A stretch of 64,000 nucleotides of DNA from Streptomyces flavofungini. Its GTDB lineage: Bacteria; Actinomycetota; Actinomycetes; Streptomycetales; Streptomycetaceae. Below, piece by piece: positions 1 through 8,405 of this stretch (positions are counted from its first letter, which is position 1; each line of letters begins with the position of its first letter). The stretch spans positions 8,714,001-8,778,000 of the forward strand of contig NZ_CP128846.1 in assembly GCF_030388665.1 (NCBI RefSeq), in the 5' to 3' direction. The notes under the pieces were generated by a model. That model was not told the DNA's origin. It ran no database searches and saw nothing but the letters and a program-made list of their open reading frames with translations. Made by a program: the position numbers and the translations under genes.

Positions 1-1
1 C

Positions 2-580
2 GCGCACACCGTGTCGGCGATGACCGTGCAGGCCGGGCTGGCACTGGACGCGCTGGACAAGCGGCCGGACGTGGCGCGCGAGGCCATGCGGCAGGTCAGG
101 GCGTCGGGGAAGGAAGCGGTACGGGAACTGCGGGCGACGGTCGGAGTGCTGCGCGACGGGCGGCAGCCCGAGCGGGGGCCCGCGCCGCGCCTGGAACGCC
201 TGGAGGAGCTGGTGGAGCGGGTGCGGGGAGCGGGGCTGAAGGTGTCGCTGCACGTGGACACCGGTCGCCGGGAGGTGCCGCAGATGGTGGAGTTGGCGGC
301 GTACAGGATCGTGCAGGAGGCACTGACCAACGTGATCAAGCATGCGGGGGCCCGGCACGCGGCCGTCTCGGTCGTCCTGGCGGCGGACCGCCCGGACGGC
401 GACGCCCTCGTCGTGGAGACGACCGACGACGGACCGCCCGCGCAGGCCGCGGCCGGCGAGGGCTACGGCCTGATCGGCGTGCGGGAACGCGCCACGGCGG
501 CCGGCGGCAGCGCCGAGGCGGGGCCCGTCCCGGGCGGCGGCTGGCGCGTGCGCGCCGTGCTTCCCCTGGAGGCGCCGTGA
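2..580 (+). CDS. Sensor histidine kinase, NarL/DesK type (5' end cut off)
   Basis: Membrane-linked kinase half of a two-component system that would phosphorylate the next gene product. The frame is open at the left edge, so the sensor part is missing. The visible part starts with AHTVSAMTVQAG, the stretch just after the phosphoacceptor His in HisKA_3 kinases; that His itself lies outside the window. An HATPase domain follows, with an N-box (QEALTNVIKHA, near residue 105) and a G-box (GEGYGLIGVRERA, near 155). The stop overlaps the response regulator start (GTGA), so the two are translationally coupled. The signal sensed cannot be told. Confidence 0.88.
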   Translation, partial: AHTVSAMTVQAGLALDALDKRPDVAREAMRQVRASGKEAVRELRATVGVLRDGRQPERGPAPRLERLEELVERVRGAGLKVSLHVDTGRREVPQMVELAAYRIVQEALTNVIKHAGARHAAVSVVLAADRPDGDALVVETTDDGPPAQAAAGEGYGLIGVRERATAAGGSAEAGPVPGGGWRVRAVLPLEAP

Positions 581-1242
581 TCCGGGTCCTGCTCGCCGAC
601 GACCAGAACGTCGTACGGGCGGGCTTCCGCGCGCTGCTCGACCTCACGGACGATCTCGTGGTGGTCGCCGAGGCCGCCGACGGGAGGGCCGCGGTCGAGC
701 TGACCCGCACCACCCGGCCCGACGTCGTGCTCATGGACATCCGCATGCCCGGCGTCGACGGCCTGGAGGCCACCCGCCGCATCGCCACCGACCCGTCCCT
801 GGACCGCGTCCGCGTCCTCGTCCTGACCACCTACGAAGCCGACGCGTACGTCTTCGAGGCCCTGCGCTCGGGAGCCGCCGGCTTCCTGCTCAAGGACGTC
901 GACCCGGACGACCTGCGCGCGGCCATCCGCACGGTCGCGGCCGGTCAGTCCCTGCTCGCGCCCGCCGTGACCCGGCGTGTCATCGAGGAGTTCGCCCGCT
1001 CGCAGGGCCCGCGGGCCGAGGCCCGGCAGCGGTTGGCGCCACTGACCGACCGCGAGCGCGAGGTGCTCGCGCTCGTCGGGCGCGGACTCTCCAACGCCGA
1101 GATCGGCACGCGCCTGCTGATGTCGCCGCTCACCGCGAAGACACACGTCAGCCGCACGATGACCAAGCTGGGCGCCCGCGACCGGGCACAGCTGGTCGTG
1201 CTCGCCTACGAGACCGCTCTGGTACGGCCCGGCGAGAGCTGA
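577..1242 (+). CDS. Response regulator, NarL/FixJ family
   Basis: Cytoplasmic DNA-binding partner of the upstream kinase. The receiver domain (about 1-120) has the acidic pair D8-D9, phosphoacceptor D54 in VVLMDIRMPG, the switch Thr in LVLTTYEAD and the conserved Lys in LLKDVDPDD. A LuxR-type helix-turn-helix occupies about 153-212 (LTDREREVLALVGRGLSNAEI). At 221 aa it has normal family length. It starts at the GTG inside the kinase stop (4-nt overlap). The ABC transporter 119 nt downstream is a likely target, a common arrangement in Streptomyces. Confidence 0.93.
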   Translation: MIRVLLADDQNVVRAGFRALLDLTDDLVVVAEAADGRAAVELTRTTRPDVVLMDIRMPGVDGLEATRRIATDPSLDRVRVLVLTTYEADAYVFEALRSGAAGFLLKDVDPDDLRAAIRTVAAGQSLLAPAVTRRVIEEFARSQGPRAEARQRLAPLTDREREVLALVGRGLSNAEIGTRLLMSPLTAKTHVSRTMTKLGARDRAQLVVLAYETALVRPGES

Positions 1243-1285
1243 CACCGGCCCGGCGAACGCCGCCACCCCGCGCTGCCACGTGCGG

Positions 1286-1360
1286 CTACTCCCGGGGAAG
1301 TAGTCGCCGACTCCCCGCGGCAGATGTCCGGCATCACCCCGCGTCCGTAGCGTCGACAGC
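1286..1360 (+). promoter_or_regulatory. Inverted repeat and predicted leaderless promoter of the ABC operon
   Basis: An inverted repeat CTACT-N8-AGTAG (1286-1303) lies ahead of a -10-like hexamer TAGCGT (1348-1353). Only 7 nt separate that hexamer from the ATG at 1361, and no Shine-Dalgarno sequence is present. Transcription would then start at or next to the ATG, giving a leaderless mRNA. The repeat is a candidate site for the adjacent response regulator; that link is inference. Confidence 0.4.
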
Positions 1361-2296
1361 ATGATCGAAGTACGGGAACTCACCAAGAAATACGGCGCGA
1401 GGACCGCCGTCGACCGGCTCACCTTCACCGTCCGGCCCGGCGTGGTGACCGGCTTCCTCGGCCCGAACGGCGCTGGCAAGTCGACCACCATCCGCACGAT
1501 CCTCGGCCTGGACGCGCCGACCGCGGGCACCGTCACCGTCAACGACCACCGCTACGACCGGCTCGCCGCGCCCCTGCGCGAGGTCGGCTCCCTGCTGGAC
1601 GCACGCGCCGTGCACGGCGGGCGCACCGTGCGCGGCCACCTGCTCGGCCTGGCCCGCTCCAACGCCCTGCCCCGGCGGCGCGTGGCCGAGGTCCTCGACC
1701 AGGTCGGCCTCGACGGGGTCGCGGACCAGCGGGCCAAGGGCCTGTCCCTGGGCATGGGGCAGCGCCTCGGCATCGCCGCCGCGCTGCTCGGCGATCCGGC
1801 CGTGCTGATCCTGGACGAGCCGGTCAACGGACTCGACACCGAAGGCATCCGCTGGATCCGTGACCTCCTCAAACGACTCGCCGCACAGGGCCGCACGGTC
1901 TTCCTCTCCAGTCACCTCATGAGCGAGATGGAGCTGACCGCCGACCGGCTCATCGTCATCGGACAGGGGCGGCTGCTCGCCGACACCGGCATGCGGACGT
2001 TCATCGAGGACCATTCGCGGGGCGGCACCCGGGTGCGAGCCGCGGACGGCGAGCAACAGCGCATGCGCGCCCTCCTGGAGGCGCACGGCGCGCAGGTGCG
2101 CCTGGACGCGCGGGGCGCCTGGCGCGTCGACGGCCTCCCGACCGCGCGGATCGGCGAGCTGGCCCGCGCACACCACCTGGCCGTCCACGAACTGACGCCG
2201 GTCTTCTCCTCCCTCGAGGAGGTCTACACCGCCATGACCCGGTCCTCGGTCGAATACCGCGGCACCACCCCCGAGACGGAGGAAACCGCATCATGA
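1361..2296 (+). CDS. ABC transporter ATP-binding protein
   Basis: ATPase subunit of a two-gene ABC exporter of the drug-resistance/antibiotic-efflux type. Visible are Walker A GPNGAGKST (34-42), a slightly altered signature LSLGMGQR (normally LSGGMxQR), Walker B AVLILDEP and the switch His in FLSSHLMSE. The C-terminal 100 residues form the usual EEVYTAMT-ending tail. At 311 aa it is typical. It overlaps the permease by ATGA. No substrate can be inferred; such pairs often give self-protection or lantibiotic/bacitracin-type efflux. Confidence 0.93.
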   Translation: MIEVRELTKKYGARTAVDRLTFTVRPGVVTGFLGPNGAGKSTTIRTILGLDAPTAGTVTVNDHRYDRLAAPLREVGSLLDARAVHGGRTVRGHLLGLARSNALPRRRVAEVLDQVGLDGVADQRAKGLSLGMGQRLGIAAALLGDPAVLILDEPVNGLDTEGIRWIRDLLKRLAAQGRTVFLSSHLMSEMELTADRLIVIGQGRLLADTGMRTFIEDHSRGGTRVRAADGEQQRMRALLEAHGAQVRLDARGAWRVDGLPTARIGELARAHHLAVHELTPVFSSLEEVYTAMTRSSVEYRGTTPETEETAS

Positions 2297-3060
2297 GCAC
2301 GCCCACCGGCCGGTCACCCGGCTTCCGCGCCGCCCTGGCCTTCGAATGGACCAAGTTCGCCACCCTCCGCTCGACCCGCTGGACCACGGCGGCGACGGGC
2401 CTGGTCACCATGGCGGGCGCGGTCTTCGTCGGCGTCAGCGGCAGCCTGCAGCCCGACGACACGGTCCTCGGCGGCAGCCTCACCCTCAGCGTCGTGTCCC
2501 TGATGATCGCGGGCGTGGCGGGAGCCCTGACCGTGTGCGGCGAGTACGCCAGCGGCACCGTCACCTCCACCCTCACCGCCGTGCCCCGCCGCGGCCGGGT
2601 CCTCGCCGCCAAAGCAGTCCTGCTCACCGTCCTCCTGTACGGGATCGCGCTCGTCTCCTGCACGGTGGCGTACCTGCTCGGCGGCGCGATCCTGGACGAC
2701 GGAAAGTACGCGCGCGGCGAACCCCTGCCCGCCCTGTTCGGCATCGCCGCGCTCTTCGCCGTCGTCGGCGTCCTCGGCCTCGCGATCGGGGCCCTGCTGC
2801 GGCACTCCGTCGGCGCCGTGACGACCGTCGTCGCGCTCCTGCTGCTGCCCTCCCTGTTCGGCCCCCTCTTCGGTGACGCCCGGAGGTGGATCGCGGGCGC
2901 GTCCCCGACTGCCGCCCTGGAGAAGCTGACCCAGACCTCCGACGCGGGCCCGCAGGCGGTGGGCTCCCTGGGCGCGTGGCCGTCGCTGGCCCTGGTGGCG
3001 GCCTACAGCACGCTGCTGCTCGCAGTCGCCGCGCGGCGACTGCGGGGGCGCGACGTGTGA
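2293..3060 (+). CDS. ABC transporter permease
   Basis: Membrane partner of the preceding ATPase. The protein (255 aa) has about six hydrophobic segments: near 30-55, 60-85, 105-130, 145-170, 175-195 and 228-248. The N-terminal FRAALAFEWTKFATLRSTRW motif is characteristic of ABC-2 type permeases in actinobacteria. Its ATG is inside the ATPase stop region (ATGA), so synthesis is coupled. Together with the kinase and regulator upstream it makes a regulated efflux unit. Confidence 0.9.
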   Translation: MSTPTGRSPGFRAALAFEWTKFATLRSTRWTTAATGLVTMAGAVFVGVSGSLQPDDTVLGGSLTLSVVSLMIAGVAGALTVCGEYASGTVTSTLTAVPRRGRVLAAKAVLLTVLLYGIALVSCTVAYLLGGAILDDGKYARGEPLPALFGIAALFAVVGVLGLAIGALLRHSVGAVTTVVALLLLPSLFGPLFGDARRWIAGASPTAALEKLTQTSDAGPQAVGSLGAWPSLALVAAYSTLLLAVAARRLRGRDV

Positions 3061-3228
3061 ACGTACCGTTTCGTCGAGCCGGTTCGCGATCGCCCTCGTC
3101 AATTCGCCGTATATGCAACCGTGTTGGCTCAGTTCGTCTCCGAATGGCTGAGTACGTGCCTAGGCAGCCAAGGCCGCGCGGCCTAGGTTTTCCGCCTGGT
3201 CCCGGACCCCGGCCATTGCTGTAGACGC

Positions 3229-3268
3229 GGCCGCGAGAGGCGTTGAACTGGCCCCGCCTCTCGCGGCC
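3229..3268 (+). terminator. Hairpin (13-bp stem), possible terminator
   Basis: Perfect 13-bp inverted repeat (GGCCGCGAGAGGC at 3229-3241, its complement at 3256-3268) between the ABC permease and the next gene. A second, 14-bp perfect palindrome AGGCCGCGCGGCCT lies at 3171-3184 and is followed by AGGTTTTCC. Either could end the ABC transcript. The nearness of 3229-3268 to the ATG at 3300 could also mean attenuation. Confidence 0.45.
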
Positions 3269-3299
3269 TGACACCCTCACCCCGCAGCGGGAGCCCGAG

Positions 3300-3806
3300 A
3301 TGTCCAGCACGGCCCACCCCGGCACCAGATCGCCCCGCGCCGCGCACGCGCCGGACGCGCCGGAGCCGACACCGCCGCGCCTGTCCCTGACCGTCGAGGC
3401 CGACCGCGGCCAGCGCACCCACACCCTCATCGGCGAGGCCGCCCACAGCCTGCTCGTCGCGATCGGCGCCCCGCCCCCGCTGGCCCGCCGCATGAGCGAC
3501 GCGGCCACCGTCGCCGCGCACTACCTCGTCGGGCACAGCGCCCTGTCCCGCTACCGGCTGCGCGTCACCACCGACCCGGGCGGCGTCAGCCTCGCCGTCA
3601 CCGACTACATCGAACCGTCGTCGGCCGGAGCACCCGCCTGGCTGCCCGTCTCCCACGCGGGCCACCTCGAACCCGCCCCCGTCGCCCTCGCGTCGCTCCC
3701 GGCCAGAGGCGACGACGACCACGGCCTGGACCTGCACCGCACCGCGGACGGCCGCCTCCGCCTCGCCTACCGCGGCGCGTGGGCCGCGTCGACGCCCCCA
3801 TGCTGA
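3300..3806 (+). CDS. Hypothetical protein, possibly degenerate ATP-binding regulator
   Basis: Soluble protein of 168 aa with no motif I can name with confidence. After a Pro/Ala-rich N-terminus (1-27) it reads LSLTVEADRGQRTHTLIGEAA and later ARRMSDAATVAAHYLVGH. The order and spacing resemble the small HATPase_c_2 (RsbW-like) proteins of Streptomyces, but the catalytic N and G boxes are not clear. The ATG at 3300 is chosen over an upstream TTG because GGGAGC lies 6 nt before it. It stands alone between two unrelated genes. Confidence 0.55.
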   Translation: MSSTAHPGTRSPRAAHAPDAPEPTPPRLSLTVEADRGQRTHTLIGEAAHSLLVAIGAPPPLARRMSDAATVAAHYLVGHSALSRYRLRVTTDPGGVSLAVTDYIEPSSAGAPAWLPVSHAGHLEPAPVALASLPARGDDDHGLDLHRTADGRLRLAYRGAWAASTPPC

Positions 3807-4001
3807 ACCGGGGCCGCGCCCGGTCGCCCACAAACTCCATGGGGCGGGCCCGGGGGCGCGGACCCGCCGAAAGGACCGGACGGACCGACCCATTGCGGGA
3901 CGGCGCGGGTCACAAGGGCGCTAGCGTGGAATCGTTACATCCCGTACGCACGACGCCGGTTCACCCCTCGCCCGGCCCCCAGCACATCCCCGGAGCCCAG
4001 G

Positions 4002-5006
4002 TTGGCACTGCGGCGCAGCGCATCCCTCCCGACCGGCCACCACGCCGACCGCGTCCTGCGCCTGGCCGCGGTGGTGGCGGCCTACTACGCCGCGGGCCGC
4101 TGCGGTCTGCTCCTGGAAGTGGTGCGCGGGCAGGTCACTCCCTTGTGGCCGCCGACCGGAATCGCCGTGGCCGCGCTGCTCCTGTGGGGACTGCGGATGT
4201 GGCCCGCGATCGCCCTCGGCGCCGTCCTCGTCAACTGGCCCTTCGGTCCCTCCCTCTGGGCGCTCGCCGGCATCTCCGCGGGCAACACGCTGGCCCCCGT
4301 GTGCGCGGTCCTGCTGTTGCGCCAGGTCCGCTTCAGCCCGACACTCACGGCGCTGCGCGACACGCTGTCCCTGGTCTTCCTGGGCGCCCTGACCGGCATG
4401 CTGGTGAGCGCCACGGTCGGCACCGCGGTCCTCGCCGTCACGGGCGCGCTGCGTCCTGGCCGCGTCCGGGCGACCTGGTCGGTGTGGTGGACGGGCGACG
4501 CGATGGGGGTCCTGCTCGTCACGCCGCTGCTTCTGGTGCTGTTCGGCGCCTCGTGGCCGCGGCGGGTCCCCGTGGCACGCTGGGCCGAGGCGGCGGCCCT
4601 CGCGGCGGCCACGGCCGCGGTCACGCTGCTCGCGACGCGCACCTCGCTCAGCCTGTCGTTCCTGGTCTTCCCGTTCCTCATCTGGGCCGCCTACCGCTTC
4701 CAGATCCTCGGCGGCGTGGCCTGCGCGCTCCTCGTGTCCGTGCTCGCCGTGCCCGCGGCCGCCGCGGGCACCGGCCCGTTCACCGGGCACGACGTCGCGA
4801 CCCGCATGCTCGTCCTCCAGGCTCTGAACGGATCCGCCGCCCTGACGTCCCTGGTCCTCGCCACGGTCGTGGCGGAGCGCAATCGCAGCCACGACCAGCT
4901 CGCCCGCGTCCACCTCCAACTCTCCGAGCTGGTCCCCCAGCTGACGCCCTTCAAGGGCCTGCCGACGGGGAGACAGGCGGAGGCCGGGAACAAGGACGCG
5001 ACCTGA
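4002..5006 (+). CDS. MASE1 domain integral membrane protein
   Basis: Integral membrane sensor-type protein of 334 aa. It has about eight hydrophobic helices, and the sequence GRCGLLLEVVRGQVTPLWPPTGIAVAALL (positions about 26-54, in part) is the hallmark start of MASE1 domains. In most bacteria MASE1 is fused to a kinase, GGDEF or phosphatase domain. Here it ends after about 300 residues with only a short charged tail, so it is a stand-alone MASE1 protein. The start is a TTG preceded by GGAGCCCAGG; a start at a GTG near 4071 would lose the first helix. Its 3' end overlaps the convergent esterase by 56 nt. Confidence 0.8.
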   Translation: MALRRSASLPTGHHADRVLRLAAVVAAYYAAGRCGLLLEVVRGQVTPLWPPTGIAVAALLLWGLRMWPAIALGAVLVNWPFGPSLWALAGISAGNTLAPVCAVLLLRQVRFSPTLTALRDTLSLVFLGALTGMLVSATVGTAVLAVTGALRPGRVRATWSVWWTGDAMGVLLVTPLLLVLFGASWPRRVPVARWAEAAALAAATAAVTLLATRTSLSLSFLVFPFLIWAAYRFQILGGVACALLVSVLAVPAAAAGTGPFTGHDVATRMLVLQALNGSAALTSLVLATVVAERNRSHDQLARVHLQLSELVPQLTPFKGLPTGRQAEAGNKDAT

Positions 5007-6444
5007 CCGCACGGCGGCAACGCGTCCACGGCCCGGACCACGGGGACACCTGCGGCCCGGCCGCCGCCGGAGTCGGCTGGGACAGCGGGCACCTCGACGA
5101 CAGCTCGGCCTGCGGCCACGTCCCTGGACGGGGCGTGCGGCCGTGGGCGATCCCGTCGCGCAATGTGCCGAAGACGAGCGGCACATCGAGCCCGTGGCAG
5201 GCGCCGAGGACGCCGCCGAGACCGGTCGCCTCCCAGGTGAGTTCGTACGCGTACGTGGTGCCGCCGCCCTCGGCGTGCGCCTGGGCCAGATGGAGGCTGG
5301 GCATGCGGAACACCCAGTCCGACATCACCAGGTCCCGCAGCGCGGTGGGATCGGCCGCCGCGGGCCCCGTGCGGTATGCGTGTCGACCGGCGTCCCCGGG
5401 AGCGAACCACGCCAAGGTGTCGGCGGCCTCCTCCTCGCTCACGACGCCGAGTCGACCCGACAGGACGGTGAACAGCCGGGTCTCGTCGCGGGTGTGACCG
5501 GCCATCAGGGTCACCTCGGCGCTCTGCCCCGCCCGGAGCGCCTCCCAGGGCGCACGGGGCAGCACCTCACCGTCGACGACGGGCGCGAACGGCATGCGCG
5601 CGCGGGCGGCCCGGCCCCACCGGGGCTCGTACGGGGCGATCTTGTGCAGGACGGCGTCGGCGGCGTCCCGCAGGGCGTCGGGGGTCGCGGCGGTCACGGC
5701 GGCCGACGTCGGGGCTGATCCCAGCTCGGCCGCCACGGCGGTTCCGATGTCCGCGGCCGGCGCGGTGCCGTAGAAGGGGCCCGGCACGCTCTGCGCCACC
5801 GCCCGGTGGAAGAGCCCGGACGCGCGGGGCATGGCGAGGAGCGCGGCGATCGCGCCCGCACCCGTGGACTCCCCGAAGAGCGTCACCCGGCCCGGGTCGC
5901 CGCCGAAGGCCGCGATGTTGTCCCGCACCCACTGGAGCGCGGCCACCTGGTCGAGCAGGGCGCGGTTGGGTACCGCGCCCTCGAAGTGCCCGTAACCTTC
6001 GGCTCCCAGGCGGTGGTTGAACGTGACGACCACGGTGCCGCGCCGGGCCGGCGCCGTGCCGTCATAGGTCGGCCCCGCCGAGGTGCCGAACAGGTAGACC
6101 CCGCCGTGGATCCACACGAGCACGGGCAGGCCCGCCGCCGCGCCCGGGTCGGGTGTCCGGACGTTCACCGTCAGCCAGTCCCCGGACGCCGCCGTGGACC
6201 CGGGCCCTCCCATGGGGCCGAACGCCCGGGACTGCGGAGGGGACTCGCCGAATTCGTCGGCGTGCCGCGTTTCCTCCCACGGCAGCGCCGGCACCGGCGC
6301 CGCAATGCGAAGGGCGCCGATGGGCGGCTGTGCGTAGGGGATCCCCCGGAAGACGGCCACCTCGCCTTCCCACCGCCCGCGGACCGTCCCGCACTCCGTA
6401 CGGACGTCGGACACGCGCTCAGAACCAGAAGCAGAAGCGTTCAC
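4951..6444 (-). CDS. Type-B carboxylesterase family protein with abnormal C-terminus
   Basis: Alpha/beta-hydrolase of the carboxylesterase (PnbA/para-nitrobenzyl esterase) family. Clear motifs are FRGIPYAQPP near residue 33, the oxyanion segment WIHGGVYLFG near 112, the nucleophile elbow GESTGAGA (Ser near 192) and the His loop ACHGLDVPLVFG near 415. The last 65-70 residues, after VFGTLRDGIAH, are Pro/Arg/Ser-rich and do not match the family's usual AEALSxxxRxAWxxFAxxGDPxWP end. The other two frames do not restore it either. The gene also runs 56 nt into the MASE1 gene. The 3' end is probably replaced or scrambled, so activity is uncertain. Confidence 0.82.
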   Translation of the reverse strand: MNASASGSERVSDVRTECGTVRGRWEGEVAVFRGIPYAQPPIGALRIAAPVPALPWEETRHADEFGESPPQSRAFGPMGGPGSTAASGDWLTVNVRTPDPGAAAGLPVLVWIHGGVYLFGTSAGPTYDGTAPARRGTVVVTFNHRLGAEGYGHFEGAVPNRALLDQVAALQWVRDNIAAFGGDPGRVTLFGESTGAGAIAALLAMPRASGLFHRAVAQSVPGPFYGTAPAADIGTAVAAELGSAPTSAAVTAATPDALRDAADAVLHKIAPYEPRWGRAARARMPFAPVVDGEVLPRAPWEALRAGQSAEVTLMAGHTRDETRLFTVLSGRLGVVSEEEAADTLAWFAPGDAGRHAYRTGPAAADPTALRDLVMSDWVFRMPSLHLAQAHAEGGGTTYAYELTWEATGLGGVLGACHGLDVPLVFGTLRDGIAHGRTPRPGTWPQAELSSRCPLSQPTPAAAGPQVSPWSGPWTRCRRAVRSRPCSRPPPVSPSAGP

Positions 6445-6848
6445 GCCGGTCTGCCTTCCCTCGGGGGGGGGGTGCCCGCCGACACGTCGCCGATCCGGGA
6501 CGAACGGACTACGGGCCGTAGGGCCGGGGCACCCTGGTCGGCACGCCGGTTCAGGGCGCCCCGGTCGGAACGTCCGGTTCGAGACCCACCTGGCCTGGCT
6601 CTCGGGGTGGTCCAGGTCGGTGCCGACCCCGCTCAGACGGCGGTCGGCCGCCAGGGAGCCGATGCGGCGGCCCTTGCTTGCGTCGCTCCAGGCGATGACG
6701 AACTCGGGGCGACGGCGGGGGCGGCGAGTCGTACGTTCATGTGAAATCCCGTCAGGGCGGGGCGAGTTGGGTCGGTCGTGCTGGGCCGAGCAACTCCTCG
6801 GGCCGCCCTCGCCCTCAACCCCTCACAGCGCGGGACCGCTGCCGTCGG
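6445..6848. other. Intergenic stretch with possible decayed minus-strand gene
   Basis: No intact gene. On the minus strand an ATG at 6739 opens MNVRLAAPAVAP. A frame switch after about 12 codons gives EFVIAWSDASKGRRIGSL and then a further 25 protein-like residues before the reading degenerates into Pro/Arg-rich sequence near 6540. This looks like a frameshifted fragment, but I do not recognise the family. The rest is unremarkable GC-rich spacer including a G10 run near 6461-6470. Confidence 0.3.
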
Positions 6849-8021
6849 TCAGGGCCTGTTGTCCACCAGGTCCTGGATCTGCGGATAGATCTTGTCCATG
6901 CGCGTGCCCACGTTGTGCGGGCAGGAGCCGCCCCAGTGCAGGGCGATCACCTTGTGGGAGGCACCGGCGAGGACCGGGGAGCCGGAGTTGCCGCCCGAGG
7001 TGTCGCAGGAGTACCCGACGTCCTCGGTGCCGAGCTGGGGGTTGCGGATCCCGCAGAAGGTGCCGCCGTCGCCCTCTTCGTAGATCGATATGCGCTTCGG
7101 CTTGGTGTCGCCGTGGCCGGCGATGTAGGCCCGCTCGCCCGAGACCGGCGCCCGGGTCTCCAGGAACAGGGTGCCGAACTGGGTGATCCGGTCGAAGTCG
7201 TCCACGCTGAACAGCGAGAAGTCGAGGGCCGGTGAGGTGCGGAGCAGGGCGTTCGCGCCGACCTTGGTCCCGGGGCGCGGATCGTTGCCGCCGCAGGTCG
7301 CGCAGTCGTAGTCGAACTGCACCTCCATGGTGTCGAGTTCGGCCTGGTTCCTGACGCAGTGGTTGTTGGTCATCATGTGGTTGCCGCGGCCGACGCGCCA
7401 CGCCGTGCACCAGCCGCCGCCGTTCTTCAGCATGCGGGCCACGCCGCGCGAGGCGGCGTACTGCGCGGGATGGCTGGTGCGGTAGCAGACCGCGTCCCTG
7501 CGGCCGTCGGCGCCGCACACGCTGCGCGGGTTCTCGGCGGTGATCTCCGCCTCGGAGTAGCCGCGCCAGTAGCGGTCGATCGTGACGTGCGACCCCCGCT
7601 TGCCGCGGGTGTGCAGGGTGACCACGGCGGTGTCCCCGTCGACCGACATGGCGGCGAAGCCGGTGCGGCCGTGCCGGGTGTACCCGGCGTCGTCGTGGGC
7701 GGCGGCCCCGCGCGTCGGGTCGCCGCGGTAGGTGTGCACCTCGCGTCCGGTCGGGTCCGCGACCGTCACGTAGGCGTCGGGGGCGAGGTCGAGCCGGGCG
7801 AAGTGCACCTTGACGTACGCCGCTCCGGGGTGGCGGATCCGCTGTCGGGTCGGGGCTCCGGCGGAGCCGAGCCCGAGGTCCACCGCCTTCTCCTCGCCGA
7901 CCGTGGGGATCGGCGCGGTCTCGGCGCGCGGCGGAGCGGCGTCGCCCGCCGCCGTCGGTGCGACGGGGACGAGGACGGACGTGGCCACGAGCGCGGCGGC
8001 CACGATGATGCGTCTCAACAC
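6849..8021 (-). CDS. Secreted trypsin-like serine protease
   Basis: Extracellular chymotrypsin-fold protease, 390 aa. The chosen GTG start has GGAGG 5 nt upstream and is followed at once by a signal peptide (LRRIIVAAALVATSVLVPVAP, cleavage near APTAAG). The catalytic triad is visible: H221 in MTNNHCV, D267 in ALDFSLF and S346 in CDTSGGNSGSP. Four or more Cys pairs flank these, as in lysyl-endopeptidase-like proteases. The region 50-190 is a putative N-terminal beta-domain with an RYWRGYSEAEI motif. A longer reading back to 8252 exists but would bury the signal peptide. Confidence 0.87.
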   Translation of the reverse strand: MLRRIIVAAALVATSVLVPVAPTAAGDAAPPRAETAPIPTVGEEKAVDLGLGSAGAPTRQRIRHPGAAYVKVHFARLDLAPDAYVTVADPTGREVHTYRGDPTRGAAAHDDAGYTRHGRTGFAAMSVDGDTAVVTLHTRGKRGSHVTIDRYWRGYSEAEITAENPRSVCGADGRRDAVCYRTSHPAQYAASRGVARMLKNGGGWCTAWRVGRGNHMMTNNHCVRNQAELDTMEVQFDYDCATCGGNDPRPGTKVGANALLRTSPALDFSLFSVDDFDRITQFGTLFLETRAPVSGERAYIAGHGDTKPKRISIYEEGDGGTFCGIRNPQLGTEDVGYSCDTSGGNSGSPVLAGASHKVIALHWGGSCPHNVGTRMDKIYPQIQDLVDNRP

Positions 8022-8405
8022 GGTTGCCTCCATGGGGGTCGGCCGGAAGCGGACCGCTGCGCGCGACCGCTTCGACCCCACCAAGGTAGGTGTGGACATG
8101 ACAAGACGGGAGAGGTGTACCGGCCACTGGTCACCGGCGGGGGTCGGCCACTCCCGCCCGTCGTCCCCCGGACCTGTGCGGGCCCGTACGGGAGGCCACT
8201 TGGGCGCGGGAAACGCAACTTCGACAGGGTCCTCGCAGGCAGCTACCTTCACCTGGCGTTCGGCGATCGCCCACGGTCGCGGGGGAGTTCCTCGAGCTGT
8301 GCCACCCGTGACGGGGTGAGTCCGTCACGGCCCGAGGAGCCCCCGCCCCATGCGCGAGCGGCCGCACCGGGTCCACATCAGGCACCCCCGACCAGGGAGA
8401 GACGC
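8022..8405. promoter_or_regulatory. Divergent promoter region
   Basis: Spacer between the protease gene (leftward) and the DUF3291 gene (rightward). On the plus strand TTCGAC (8220-8225) and TACCTT (8244-8249) are separated by 18 nt and form a plausible sigma-HrdB promoter for the right gene. A short inverted repeat CCGTGAC-N11-GTCACGG lies near 8307-8331 in the predicted leader. No reading frame in this stretch looks like a gene. Confidence 0.35.

Noticed and set aside
463..1542. Long minus-strand frame opposite the kinase and response regulator
   Set aside because: It mirrors the two coding genes, is Arg/Gly/Val-rich with no motif, and lacks a ribosome site. High-GC genes routinely leave such open antisense frames.
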